Shown: positions 46,560 to 54,565 of the stretch, in pieces | How the letters are laid out: every line of letters begins with the position of its first letter | How positions within the stretch are numbered: the first letter of the stretch is position 1 | Assembly (NCBI GenBank): GCA_009777725.1 | Contig: WRLG01000001.1 | Coordinates: 1-64,000 of the forward strand | Source: Oscillospiraceae bacterium | GTDB lineage: Bacteria > Bacillota > Clostridia > Oscillospirales > Ruminococcaceae | Length of the DNA stretch: 64,000 nt | Direction: 5' to 3' | Position numbers and translations under genes: made by a program | Notes under the pieces: model-generated | Database searches by the model: none | Seen by the model: only the letters and a program-made list of their open reading frames with translations | Told to the model about the DNA's origin: nothing

Positions 46560-47220
46560 ATGACTAATAACCGGCACACTACAAGAAAAAAATGGTAACT
46601 GGCAAGCCGCAGCCGGTTACAAGGACACAAATACCGGCAAGTGGGTTTATAAATGGAAGTCCACGGGGTTAAAAGCAGTCGGCGGTAATAAGAAAAAGGC
46701 AAAGGTTTTCTTAGACAACTTCTTGAACGAGCTTTCCTCCACGGTCAGCGAACTCATTGAAGAAGCCCCGACAACCAAAGGCGACTTCACCTTCACCCCA
46801 ATAAGAAAGCCGATATACAAGGACGAACCGCCTAAACCCAAAACAATCAGTGCAACCGACACAGCAGATACACTATACGCAGACTTTATTCTCGTATGGC
46901 TTGAATCGCTCAAACCCTCGCTTCAATCATATACTATCGCAGGTTATTCACGAACCGTAAAGCAAATATCTGAATATTTCAGAGAAACGAAACTAAAGCT
47001 CTCTGAAATCAAGGCAATCCAAATTCAAAGGTTTTACGATACGCTGTCCCCAAAAGGGTTAAGCGGGAACAGCATATGCCATTACCACTCAAACATTAGA
47101 AAGTCGCTGCAGTTTGCTGTTAAAATGAAACTGATACCGACAAACCCTGCTGATATTGTAGACCGCCCTAATATTGAGAAATACCATGCTCAATATTACC
47201 GAATTGACTCAGTTGTTTAA
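46560..47220 (+). pseudogene. int: Tyrosine integrase lacking its catalytic domain
   Basis: After an ATG at 46560 the frame shifts within ten codons to GTLQEKNGNWQAAAGYKDTN, then runs through ALYADFILVWLESL-type core-binding sequence (QSYTIAGYSRTVKQISEYFR, NSICHYHSNIRKSLQFAVKM) to a stop at 47220. The Arg, His-x-x-Arg and Tyr catalytic blocks are missing. It lies about 210 bp before the tRNA-Leu fragment at 47430, matching the other two int-att modules. The interval 47221-47400 contains no gene. Confidence 0.8.
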
Positions 47221-47401
47221 AGCCTCGAAAGGTCATACTTAAAAACAAATCCAGCTTTCGGACGTCGCCTCTAATACCTCACATCGAAAAACTCCTGCGT
47301 GAACACAGGGGGCGGCAGTTAGGTATTTATTAGATGCTTATTAGATGTTTGCCCAAATAACACTTATAAACGAAAAAAAAGCCTGTCACATCAAAGCCAT
47401 T

Positions 47402-47426
47402 AAACCCTGATAATTACAGGGTTTTT
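47402..47426 (+). terminator. Terminator next to att remnant 2
   Basis: AAACCCTG-ATAATTA-CAGGGTTTTT forms an 8-bp stem followed by Ts, immediately before the tRNA-Leu fragment. Confidence 0.6.
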
Positions 47427-47429
47427 GGG

Positions 47430-47485
47430 TGGTGTCGCTGACCGGACTTGAACCGGTACACTCTTTCGAGCGAGGGATTTTAAGT
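47430..47485 (-). repeat. tRNA-Leu 3'-half copy (att remnant 2)
   Basis: 56 bp match the 3' half of the tRNA-Leu at 50068, including CCA, T-arm, variable arm and anticodon loop, with one change in the acceptor stem. Sequence diverges right after TTTTAAGT, and no 5' half is present. Confidence 0.88.
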
Positions 47486-47524
47486 AAGTGGTTTTGCTTA
47501 AAGTAACTTTTGCTAACCTCTCGC

Positions 47525-47548
47525 AAACCTTGATAAAATCAAGGTTTT
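47525..47548. terminator. Hairpin terminator
   Basis: AAACCTTGA and TCAAGGTTT enclose a 5-base loop, with TTTTA after the right arm. It lies between att remnant 2 and the toxin gene end and may serve the minus-strand toxin-antitoxin pair. Confidence 0.5.
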
Positions 47549-47624
47549 ATTGCATACATATATTCTAACTTGCCGCAAAATTCAGCGACTTTTTGTAACT
47601 TTAAACATCAAATAAACATCAAAA

Positions 47625-48038
47625 TTATATGCTGTCCTCTGCTTCGTCGTCGGACGATTCGGCGGGGAGAACAGACAAAAAGTATCCGTCTAGCATTGCC
47701 CTTATATATGTATCAGCGAGCTTTGCTTGCTCTTTTTTATAGTAAATTGAGAAAATAGCAAGTGTGCGGTCATCGTGCTTTGCAAGATAAATCACTCTGT
47801 ACCCATTGGATTTGCCTTCGTTCGTATCATTATTCGGTAGCCGTATCTTATACACATCATACGGCGGATTATCAGAACGAATTATGATTTTGCCATCGAA
47901 ATTACCTTTTTCAAGCTCCGATAATAACCCTGCTATCTGCAAGGGTAGCTTGCGAAATTTCTTTTTCTCCACAAGCCTGTCAGCACTTTTCTGAAAATCC
48001 GGGTCATAATAAGTCACTTTATATGCTTCAACACTCAT
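47625..48038 (-). CDS. RelE/ParE-like toxin
   Basis: The 137-aa protein has the RelE/ParE pattern: FQKSADRLVEKKKFRKLPLQ helices, then strands with YDVYKIRLP, GYRVIYLAKHDDRTLAIFSI and YYKKEQ. The C-terminal tail is acidic and extra to the usual 90-100 aa. RelE toxins cut mRNA on the ribosome; ParE toxins poison gyrase; which one applies cannot be read here. Its start overlaps the upstream small gene by 4 bp, the usual antitoxin-toxin order. Confidence 0.7.
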   Translation of the reverse strand: MSVEAYKVTYYDPDFQKSADRLVEKKKFRKLPLQIAGLLSELEKGNFDGKIIIRSDNPPYDVYKIRLPNNDTNEGKSNGYRVIYLAKHDDRTLAIFSIYYKKEQAKLADTYIRAMLDGYFLSVLPAESSDDEAEDSI

Positions 48039-48250
48039 GTTTCATCTGCCTTTCTTTGCAATTCCTCAAGCCATTGATGTATGTCTTTCTCTTGCGGAGG
48101 CAGCTCGCCTCTCATCCAAGCCATTGTATTGTCAAAACTCTTCAAAAAGCTCTCCGAAAACTCCCTTGTGTTATCGTCCAAAGGATAGCCTAACCCCACT
48201 TTCTTAGCGGCACTCTCAATAATTCTTTCAGTATTCATATTATTAGTCAT
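48035..48250 (-). CDS. Probable antitoxin partner
   Basis: The start at 48250 (MTNNMNTERIIESAAKKVGL) is chosen because GGGGGA lies eight bases before it; the track start at 48421 runs through GC-rich hairpins. The 71-aa protein is helical and charged and ends WLEELQRKADET. It precedes and overlaps the RelE/ParE-like gene. No known antitoxin motif was identified, so the call rests on context. Confidence 0.55.
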   Translation of the reverse strand: MTNNMNTERIIESAAKKVGLGYPLDDNTREFSESFLKSFDNTMAWMRGELPPQEKDIHQWLEELQRKADET

Positions 48251-48417
48251 CGTCAAAGTCCCCCATTCTATCGCCTGTGTTTTTGCTTTAATCATATTAT
48301 ATCCCATTTTCCCCGAAAAGTCAAGGGTTTTATTTTGTACGCCCCCTGCAGTTGCAGTTATCACCGCCGCTCGCAGGGTTGGGGTTGGGTAGAGGGAGGG
48401 GGGCAAAGCCCCTCCCC

Positions 48418-48464
48418 GCAAGCTCTAAAGTATAGCCGAAAGGCTGTCACTTTAGGTAGCTTGC
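48418..48464. repeat. Long hairpin with GAAA tetraloop
   Basis: GCAAGCT-CTAAAGT-AGCC pairs with GGCT-ACTTTAG-AGCTTGC across a GAAA loop, giving about 18 paired bases with small bulges. It lies in the non-coding 48251-48576 stretch, beside a GGGAGGGG-CCCCTCCC hairpin. It could be a structured RNA, a REP-like repeat or a terminator. Confidence 0.5.
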
Positions 48465-48576
48465 TGTTCTTTTCCCTGATTCCTTGTTTTGTCACGCTAA
48501 AATGAATTTTAGGAGTGTGGGCTTGAGAAAATTTTTCCTTGACTTATGACTGAAAATATAATATAATATAATAGGG

Positions 48577-48780
48577 TTATGGTTTTATGCGTGGATATGG
48601 CTTTTTCTCATTTGTTAAGTCTATTAAGTAATCCACGCTTGTATTATAAAAAACGGCGAGTTTCATAAGGGCTTCAACAGGAACATTAATCTCACCCCGT
48701 TCATAATCAGAATAGGTGCCTTGCTTAATGTTAAGATAATTTGCTATTTTTATCTGCTTATAATCATTATCTTCACACAA
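48577..48780 (-). CDS. XRE-family repressor (67 aa)
   Basis: The protein is a single helix-turn-helix domain: DYKQIKIANYLNIKQGTYSD followed by YERGEINVPVEALMKLAVFY and NTSVDYLIDL. It starts at a TTG with GAGGT close by and lacks the usual first helix residues, so the N-terminus may be slightly shortened. An 8-bp inverted repeat 33 bp upstream overlaps the promoter of the divergent lipoprotein gene and is its likely operator. Confidence 0.75.
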   Translation of the reverse strand: MCEDNDYKQIKIANYLNIKQGTYSDYERGEINVPVEALMKLAVFYNTSVDYLIDLTNEKKPYPRIKP

Positions 48781-48812
48781 GTTACCTCAACACCATTATA
48801 TATTATAGGCAC

Positions 48813-48849
48813 TACCGATATTGACTTTTATCGGTAATACCTATATAAT
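48813..48849 (+). promoter_or_regulatory. Lipoprotein promoter with overlapping operator
   Basis: TTGACT (48821-48826) and TATAAT (48844-48849) have a 17-base spacer. TACCGATA (48813-48820) and TATCGGTA (48829-48836) flank and cover the -35 box as an inverted repeat, placed to let the divergent XRE protein repress transcription. Confidence 0.7.
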
Positions 48850-48884
48850 AATATTAAAGTATAAATAAGAAAGGATTTTTATTG

Positions 48885-49793
48885 ATGAAAAGGTTATTAA
48901 CGTTATTATTAGCTGTGTTGATGTGCATGTCGTTGGTAGCGTGCGACTTTTACGAGACTTCAAGTAACGAATCTAACGGTGGCAAAACAACAAATGAACA
49001 AACGAACGTAGCAGAAGTTACTATCTCAACGACACAGAAAATGTGGACGCGAGAAACATTTGGCGAATTATCTATTGATGTTCCTGTTAATTGGAGGAAA
49101 GAAATACAAGGCAACAGTGGATTGTTTTTTTATCCGACAGATAACGATACAGACGGGTTTTTATACGTTGGGGGACGCGGTATTGATGATACAATATTGA
49201 AAGACTTTGAAATGAAAAAAACTGCCATGCACTCTTTAATTGAGGATAAGAGTGCAGAACATTTTGTTCGTCATGATTTAATTGAAAAAGATTTAACAAT
49301 TGCGGGTTATTATGCTGTTAAAAGCTATAGCATTTGGAGTGACTATAACTGTATGTATTACTATATACTAACAGATAATGCAGTATATCTTGTTGGAATT
49401 GATATTTATGAAACCAGTCCTAATTATTTAGAAGATACTCTAAATAGTGTAATAGATAGTATCCAAATAAATGAAACGGTATTAATAGAAACAATAACAC
49501 AGGTTTCAACAACCATAAATACTGAAGCGGAAGTAGCGATAACTACTACCATAACTGCTCCCCAAACTACGACAACCACTTCGCCACCTTCAACAACTAC
49601 AACCACCACTTCAACTACTTCTTCATTAATAACTAATAGACCGTCAGATGCTAACCCAAGAGCCCTATACATAACTGCATCAGGCAGTAAATATCATTAT
49701 CTTAATCCATGCGGGAGGGGTACTTATTATGCTGCCACTTGGGAAGATGTTGAACGAAGAGGGCTTACCGCTTGCGAAAAATGCGTATATTAA
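48885..49793 (+). CDS. Lipoprotein with Thr-rich stalk and Cys-containing C-terminal domain
   Basis: The 302-aa protein has a lipoprotein signal (MKRLLTLLLAVLMCMSLVAC, cleavage before Cys), a globular domain (about 50-195, WTRETFGELSIDVPVNWRKE), a Thr/Ser/Pro-rich stalk and a small C-terminal domain SGSKYHYLNPCGRGTYYAAT with LTACEKC. That ending resembles a metal-binding module found on surface proteins. It is exported and membrane-anchored. The start at 48885 has AAAGGA nine bases upstream. It is probably repressed by the divergent XRE regulator. Confidence 0.8.
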   Translation: MKRLLTLLLAVLMCMSLVACDFYETSSNESNGGKTTNEQTNVAEVTISTTQKMWTRETFGELSIDVPVNWRKEIQGNSGLFFYPTDNDTDGFLYVGGRGIDDTILKDFEMKKTAMHSLIEDKSAEHFVRHDLIEKDLTIAGYYAVKSYSIWSDYNCMYYYILTDNAVYLVGIDIYETSPNYLEDTLNSVIDSIQINETVLIETITQVSTTINTEAEVAITTTITAPQTTTTTSPPSTTTTTTSTTSSLITNRPSDANPRALYITASGSKYHYLNPCGRGTYYAATWEDVERRGLTACEKCVY

Positions 49794-49812
49794 CGAAAGG
49801 AGTTAACCCCAA

Positions 49813-49951
49813 ATAGCAAGCATTGAAAAACGCCAAGGCAAAGACAGCGACAGTTACCGAATAAAAGCTTTCAAAGGCACGGACAGTAATGGTAAAAATT
49901 TTATTCAATGATTTATAAACCCGACCCTAAGCTAACCCAAAAGCAAGCCTA
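49813..49951 (+). pseudogene. Tyrosine integrase N-terminal stub
   Basis: ASIEKRQGKDSDSYRIKAFK follows an ATA where the 8.1-kb copy has ATG, and the frame breaks after about 35 codons. At DNA level it is clearly similar to the fragment at 7835-8134. It lies 120 bp before the intact tRNA-Leu, completing a third int-att pair. From 49952 to 50067 there is no gene. Confidence 0.7.
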
Positions 49952-50067
49952 TCCGCAAATAATATTCTCTCGCAGTTCCCCAAAAGTTCCCCAAGGAGTG
50001 ATTGTTTGAGCGTTTCATAATAAAAAAATCAACGCCCGCAACCCCCGTAAACGCTGATTTTTCCTAA

Positions 50068-50154
50068 TGGTGCCGCTGACCGGACTTGAACCGGTACACT
50101 CTTTCGAGCGAGGGATTTTAAGTCCCTTGTGTCTGCCTATTCCACCACAGCGGC
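50068..50154 (-). tRNA. tRNA-Leu (UAA)
   Basis: An 87-nt minus-strand tRNA with acceptor stem GCCGCTG/CAGCGGC, long variable arm (class II), anticodon stem AGGGA-TCCCT around CTTAAAA (anticodon TAA) and encoded CCA. It is the intact gene whose 3' half is copied at 47430 and 25166, so it is the integration target of the islands to its left. Confidence 0.95.
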
Positions 50155-50173
50155 ATAACTGTAATCGCAGAGA

Positions 50174-51268
50174 TTACAGCATACGAATACAGTTTCTTTT
50201 TTTGTCAGTGTGAACAACCTCTCCGTTTAACTCAACAATAGGGTAGTTGAAATCCTTTTTATGAACATACAGAACAGTCGCTATAGAATCATCGGATAAA
50301 ACTACTTTTTTGCCTTTTAGCTCCTCAACCATACAATCAAGGAATATGTTTACATAGTTAATGTCTAAATCCGAATAACAGCCCTCCGAAAACCAAGAGA
50401 GAATTTCAAACGGAGAATGTGCATCCTTGTAAACCCTCTTGGCAACCATCGCATCGTAAACATCTGATATGGAAGTGATTCTCGCGGCAGCAGTAATCGC
50501 ATCTGAAGACAGCCCCATCGGATAGCCTGTACCATTAACCTTTTCGTGGTGCTGTACAACTCCCTTTAATATCCCTTCATCCTCTATTTTCGATTCAATT
50601 AGAATGTTATATGAATATGTGGGATGTTGCTTCATAACCGCAAATTCCGCAGGCGTGAGCTTTGCCGGTTTATTTAATATCTCGGGAGGTATGGAAAGCT
50701 TTCCAATATCGTGTAAAAGACCAACTTTTATCAATGTTTCAAGATTTGCAGGGTCGTACTTAAGCCACCTGCCGATAAGCCCGTTTAAGAATGAAACATT
50801 CACGCTGTGCGTATACAGATATTCATCAACTTTACGTATGCTGTTGATGCTTTTAATAATTTCGGTAGCGGCTACAGTATGAAGCTGCTCGTTTATGGTT
50901 TGTGAAATTCCTACTGCCTTTTCTTTTGATATTTTATGGGATTTGGATATATCGGCGAATACCTCATTGGTATCCTCTTTAATATTATTGTAGCCCTCAA
51001 AATGTACTACTTCCTGCTCGATATGTCCCTCGACATAGTGTTTAAACGTGCTTTCGTAATTTTGATTAGGGACGTAAACCACATAATGGGGAGCGGTTAC
51101 TCTTCTGAATTTCTTTATTAATTCTTCGTTAAGGACGACATTCCGGCAAAGCAACACATATTCCATGCCCGTTAAAGTCGGCGTTTTATAATAAACGTCA
51201 AAATCAATATTCATGTTGGGAATAAGAAAATTTACGTTTATTGAAGTAAAATCAATATCAAAATTCAT
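50174..51268 (-). CDS. HD-GYP domain protein (c-di-GMP phosphodiesterase type)
   Basis: The 364-aa protein has a beta-rich N-terminal part (about 1-110) and an HD-GYP domain with LLHDIGKLSIPPEIL, QHPTYSYNIL, VVQHHEKVNGTGYP and ARITSISDVYDAMV. The metal ligands of HD hydrolases are present. HD-GYP enzymes break down cyclic di-GMP or related nucleotides in the cytoplasm. The N-terminus is not a known receiver domain. It lies just beyond the tRNA and starts the core chromosome on this side. Confidence 0.88.
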   Translation of the reverse strand: MNFDIDFTSINVNFLIPNMNIDFDVYYKTPTLTGMEYVLLCRNVVLNEELIKKFRRVTAPHYVVYVPNQNYESTFKHYVEGHIEQEVVHFEGYNNIKEDTNEVFADISKSHKISKEKAVGISQTINEQLHTVAATEIIKSINSIRKVDEYLYTHSVNVSFLNGLIGRWLKYDPANLETLIKVGLLHDIGKLSIPPEILNKPAKLTPAEFAVMKQHPTYSYNILIESKIEDEGILKGVVQHHEKVNGTGYPMGLSSDAITAAARITSISDVYDAMVAKRVYKDAHSPFEILSWFSEGCYSDLDINYVNIFLDCMVEELKGKKVVLSDDSIATVLYVHKKDFNYPIVELNGEVVHTDKKRNCIRML

Positions 51269-51315
51269 AATAAAAAGTAACCCCTCAATTATATAAGTAC
51301 CATTACCGAATCATA

Positions 51316-52185
51316 CTAAGCCTTGTCAGCAGAGCCGAAAAGCTGCATTTTTTCTTTAACGGCAGTCTTTATTGCCTCAAAGCCCGGTGCTAAAAGCTTA
51401 CGCGGGTCAAAGCCCTTTTCCTTTAAATCCTTGCCGTCCTCAATATACTTTCTGGTAGCCTGCTGAAATGCCCATTGACATTCGGTATTTACATTGATTT
51501 TAGCTACTCCTAACGAAATAGCCTTCTTTATCATTTCCTCCGATATACCCGTACCGCCGTGCAGTACAAGCGGCATTTCACCGACCTTGCTCTTAACAGC
51601 TTCCAGCGTTTCAAAGGAGAGCCCCGCCCAATCATCGGGATATTTACCATGTATATTGCCTATTCCTGCGGCAAGCATCGTAACGCCCAAATCAGCGATT
51701 AATTTGCACTCCTCGGGGTCGGCACATTCGCCCTTGCCTACTACTCCGTCTTCCTCGCCGCCGATAGAGCCTACCTCGGCTTCTATAGATAGCCCCTTAT
51801 CATTGCAAATAGAAACAAGCTCGCGGGTTTTAGTAACATTTTCATCAATGGGGTAATGAGAGCCGTCAAACATAACCGACGAAAAACCGGCGGCAATGCA
51901 AGCTTTCGCTCCATCGTAAGAGCCGTGGTCAAGGTGAAGTGCTACGGGTACGGTTATGTTAAGCTCCTCCAACATACCGTTCACCATCCCGACAACGGTT
52001 TTATAGCCGCCCATGTATTTACCCGCGCCTTCGGAAACTCCTAATATAACGGGTGAATTCATCTCCTGAGCAGTCAGCAGAACCGCTTTTGTCCATTCAA
52101 GATTATTGATGTTAAACTGACCCACCGCGTATTGACCGTTTAAAGCCTTATCAAGCATAGCTTTTGCAGAAACAAGCTTAGACAT
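51316..52185 (-). CDS. fba: Class II fructose-bisphosphate aldolase
   Basis: The enzyme splits fructose-1,6-bisphosphate into dihydroxyacetone phosphate and glyceraldehyde-3-phosphate using zinc. The 289-aa protein shows AVGQFNINNLEWTKAV, the zinc ligands in VALHLDHGSYD, EAEVGSIGGEEDG, GIGNIHGKYP and the phosphate loop VLHGGTGI. The length is normal and the frame intact. GGAGGT precedes the ATG and a consensus promoter lies 65 bp upstream. Confidence 0.93.
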   Translation of the reverse strand: MSKLVSAKAMLDKALNGQYAVGQFNINNLEWTKAVLLTAQEMNSPVILGVSEGAGKYMGGYKTVVGMVNGMLEELNITVPVALHLDHGSYDGAKACIAAGFSSVMFDGSHYPIDENVTKTRELVSICNDKGLSIEAEVGSIGGEEDGVVGKGECADPEECKLIADLGVTMLAAGIGNIHGKYPDDWAGLSFETLEAVKSKVGEMPLVLHGGTGISEEMIKKAISLGVAKINVNTECQWAFQQATRKYIEDGKDLKEKGFDPRKLLAPGFEAIKTAVKEKMQLFGSADKA

Positions 52186-52250
52186 AATATTTACCTCCGT
52201 TATAACAAAATTTACTTCAATTAATTACTTAATTAACTATTATGCTTACT

Positions 52251-52279
52251 ATTATAGCACGTTCCAAGTCTTATTGCAA
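52251..52279 (-). promoter_or_regulatory. Promoter of fba
   Basis: On the minus strand TTGCAA (52274-52279) and TATAAT (52251-52256) have a 17-base spacer. Confidence 0.75.
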
Positions 52280-52329
52280 TAGCTAATTTATAAAAATTTA
52301 AAAAAAATTATTTTTTTGCAAAAAAACAC

Positions 52330-52358
52330 TTGACAAACAGTAATTTAAGATGTATAAT
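52330..52358 (+). promoter_or_regulatory. Promoter of infC-rpmI-rplT
   Basis: TTGACA (52330-52335) and TATAAT (52353-52358) with a 17-base spacer head a 233-bp leader before infC. Confidence 0.85.
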
Positions 52359-52591
52359 TACATTTATCGGCAATAGGTCGGCGGCTTCACCTTGCGCGTT
52401 GCGCTTTAGCAGGGCATGAAGTTGCAGCTGTAAAAAATAAAGAAGAACTTCCGTTCTCACCCGTCCGCATATGCGAGACGCGGTCAATACGTTAACTGAG
52501 CGAACCGCTGATTATGTGCGGTTTAGTGCTTATGCGCGGACGGAGGATTTACTTACGGACCGCTCTTTTTATTTTATGGAGGTGCTTGGGT
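52359..52591 (+). promoter_or_regulatory. infC leader (candidate L20-type attenuator)
   Basis: The leader holds pairing segments: CCGTCCGC (near 52462) can pair with GCGGACGG (near 52537), and AACCGC-TGATTATG-TGCGGTT forms a hairpin. CTCTTTTTATTTT near 52562 is a T-rich tract just before the infC ribosome site. Long structured leaders that control infC-rpmI-rplT by L20 binding and attenuation are known in Firmicutes; I could not fold this one. Confidence 0.55.
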
Positions 52592-53110
52592 ATAACTAAT
52601 AAAGATGTGTTTATTAATGATGAAATCCGCGCGAAAGAGGTGCGGGTAGTCGCGCATGACGGGGAGCAGCTGGGCATTATTCCGGCAAAGGAAGCCCAAA
52701 GGCTTGCGGATGAGAAGGAAATGGACTTGGTTATGATAGCACCGCAGGCAAATCCGCCGGTCTGCAAAATTATGGATTATAATAAATATCTTTTTGAGCA
52801 GAGCAAGCGGGAAAAGGAAGCGAAAAAGAATCAGAAAATTGTTGAAATCAAGGAAATCAGAATGTTCTCCAACATCGGCTCAAATGATTTTAACACAAAG
52901 GTGAATCAAGCCGTTAAATTTCTGCGCGGCGGCGATAAATTAAAGGTATCGGTGCGTTTCCGCAAGCGCGCCATCGCCCATCCTTATCTGGGCGAGGAGC
53001 TTCTGCTGAAATTTCGGGATGCTTGCGCCGAGGACGGAGCGATGGAAAAGCCGCCTAAAATGGAAGGGCGTTCTATTGTAATGTTCATTGCCCCAAAGGC
53101 TTCCAAATAA
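52592..53110 (+). CDS. infC: Translation initiation factor IF-3
   Basis: IF-3 binds the 30S subunit and checks start-codon pairing. The 172-aa protein has INDEIRAKEVRVVAHDGEQL, the linker and the C-domain KEIRMFSNIGSNDFNTKVNQ. The track start at 52514 is in the leader. GGAGG is followed after nine bases by ATA ACT AAT, so an ATA start (52592) is most likely. Rare AUU/AUA/AUC starts are typical of infC because IF-3 represses its own translation through them. First gene of the infC-rpmI-rplT operon. Confidence 0.92.
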   Translation: MTNKDVFINDEIRAKEVRVVAHDGEQLGIIPAKEAQRLADEKEMDLVMIAPQANPPVCKIMDYNKYLFEQSKREKEAKKNQKIVEIKEIRMFSNIGSNDFNTKVNQAVKFLRGGDKLKVSVRFRKRAIAHPYLGEELLLKFRDACAEDGAMEKPPKMEGRSIVMFIAPKASK

Positions 53111-53143
53111 AAATTGTACAGTAATGGAAAGGAAGGTATCATT

Positions 53144-53341
53144 ATGCCTAAACAAAAAACACATTCCGGCGCGAAAAAACGCTTTAAGCTTACAAAATCC
53201 GGCTTGGTGAAATACCAGAAGACAAATAAGCGTCACAGATTAACTCAAAAATCAACCAAGCGCAAGAGAATCGCGCGCGGAGTCGGACTGGCATCAGCCG
53301 CTGACGCTCCTAACATCAAAAAGCTTATTCCTTATAAATAG
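53144..53341 (+). CDS. rpmI: 50S ribosomal protein L35
   Basis: The 65-aa basic protein MPKQKTHSGAKKRFKLTKSG ends ADAPNIKKLIPYK as L35 does. The start at 53144 follows GGAAGG; the track start 30 bases upstream is a shadow. It lies between infC and rplT in the standard order. Confidence 0.95.
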   Translation: MPKQKTHSGAKKRFKLTKSGLVKYQKTNKRHRLTQKSTKRKRIARGVGLASAADAPNIKKLIPYK

Positions 53342-53377
53342 AGCGCATATAAATTATTATTACGGAGGTAGATTATT

Positions 53378-53731
53378 ATGGCACGCATTAAAGGAGCGGT
53401 AGCTACTCGAAAGAGAAGAAATAAAACCCTAAAGCTTGCTAAAGGCTATTGGGGCGCGAAATCAAAGCATTTTAAGATGGCGAAGCAAGCCGTTATGAAA
53501 TCCGGCAATTACGCTTATATAAGCAGACGTCTTAAAAAGCGCGATTTCAGAAAGCTTTGGATTACCAGAATTTCAGCCGCTTGTAAATTAAACGGCATGA
53601 ATTATTCGACATTTATGAACGGGCTGAAAAAAGCCGGCGTTACCTTAAACAGAAAAATGCTCTCGGAAATAGCAATAAGCGATGAATCGGGATTTTCCGC
53701 GCTAACTGCAAAAGCAAAAGCCGCTCTTTAA
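53378..53731 (+). CDS. rplT: 50S ribosomal protein L20
   Basis: The 117-aa basic protein [20 protein letters not shown] has [20 protein letters not shown] and [20 protein letters not shown] of L20. It is needed early in 50S assembly and in Firmicutes also represses its own operon through the leader. GGAGGT precedes the ATG. Confidence 0.96.
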   Translation: MARIKGAVATRKRRNKTLKLAKGYWGAKSKHFKMAKQAVMKSGNYAYISRRLKKRDFRKLWITRISAACKLNGMNYSTFMNGLKKAGVTLNRKMLSEIAISDESGFSALTAKAKAAL

Positions 53732-53802
53732 TTCAGTACGGCTTCTAATAAGGTCAGAGGTAAATTTTTGCTTCTGACTTTTGCCGTGCAGGGGTAATTT
53801 TT

Positions 53803-54561
53803 ATGCAGGAAATCAATTCAAAGGATAACCCTAAAATTAAACTATACAGGAAGCTTTCAGATGACAGAAAATGCCGCGCCGAACACGGTTTATTTGTGTT
53901 GGAGGGCGTTAGGCTTGTTGACGAAGCAGAATCTGCCGGATGGGCAGACAGTATTTTTATTACAAAAAGCTTTCTTGAAAATTACGGGCGTTCCTTTACC
54001 GATGTTCACGATGATATAAGCGTTTACGTAATAGCCGATGAGTTAAGTAAAAAGCTGTCTGATACCGAGAATCCGCAGGGAATTTTTGCCATATGCAAAA
54101 CTCCCGAATATTGTTGTGAAATAAGGCATAACGGGAGATATATTCTGCTTCATCATATTCAAGACCCCGGAAATCTCGGTACTATAATACGCACGGCAGA
54201 TGCGTTCGGCATTGACGGAATCATAACCGTAGACTGTTGTGATATTTTTAACCCAAAGGTTATACGCTCGACCATGGGTGGTATTTTCCGCGTAAATGTA
54301 CTTAATCTCAGTATTGACAAGGCTTTTGCGGCTCTTAGGGAAAAAAGCATCGCGACCTATGCCGCAGTCGCCGATAAAAACGCCTCCTCCTTTGAAGTTC
54401 TTAGCTTCAGCGGCGGTTGCGCCGTCTTAATCGGCAACGAGGGGAACGGCTTGCCGGAGGACATTACAGCGCGTTGCACTCAAAAGTTTACGATTAAAAC
54501 GCGGATTTCACTCAACGCTTCCGTTGCCGCAGGTATTATTATGTACAAGCTGGGGAGTTAA
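53803..54561 (+). CDS. SpoU/TrmH-family RNA 2'-O-methyltransferase
   Basis: The 252-aa protein has the N-terminal substrate-binding domain (NPKIKLYRKLSDDRKCRAEH, VLEGVRLVDEA) and a knotted SPOUT domain with HHIQDPGNLGTIIRTADAFG, STMGGIFRVNV and VLIGNEGNGLP. These enzymes methylate ribose in rRNA or tRNA with SAM; the exact nucleotide cannot be read. It follows rplT closely, the common place for this gene in Clostridia, and is 4 bp from dprA. Confidence 0.88.
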   Translation: MQEINSKDNPKIKLYRKLSDDRKCRAEHGLFVLEGVRLVDEAESAGWADSIFITKSFLENYGRSFTDVHDDISVYVIADELSKKLSDTENPQGIFAICKTPEYCCEIRHNGRYILLHHIQDPGNLGTIIRTADAFGIDGIITVDCCDIFNPKVIRSTMGGIFRVNVLNLSIDKAFAALREKSIATYAAVADKNASSFEVLSFSGGCAVLIGNEGNGLPEDITARCTQKFTIKTRISLNASVAAGIIMYKLGS

Positions 54562-54565
54562 AGCT

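Noticed and set aside
25166-47485. The tRNA-Leu-like segments as extra tRNA genes.
   Set aside because: Only the 3' half is present in each; acceptor 5' strand and D-arm are missing.
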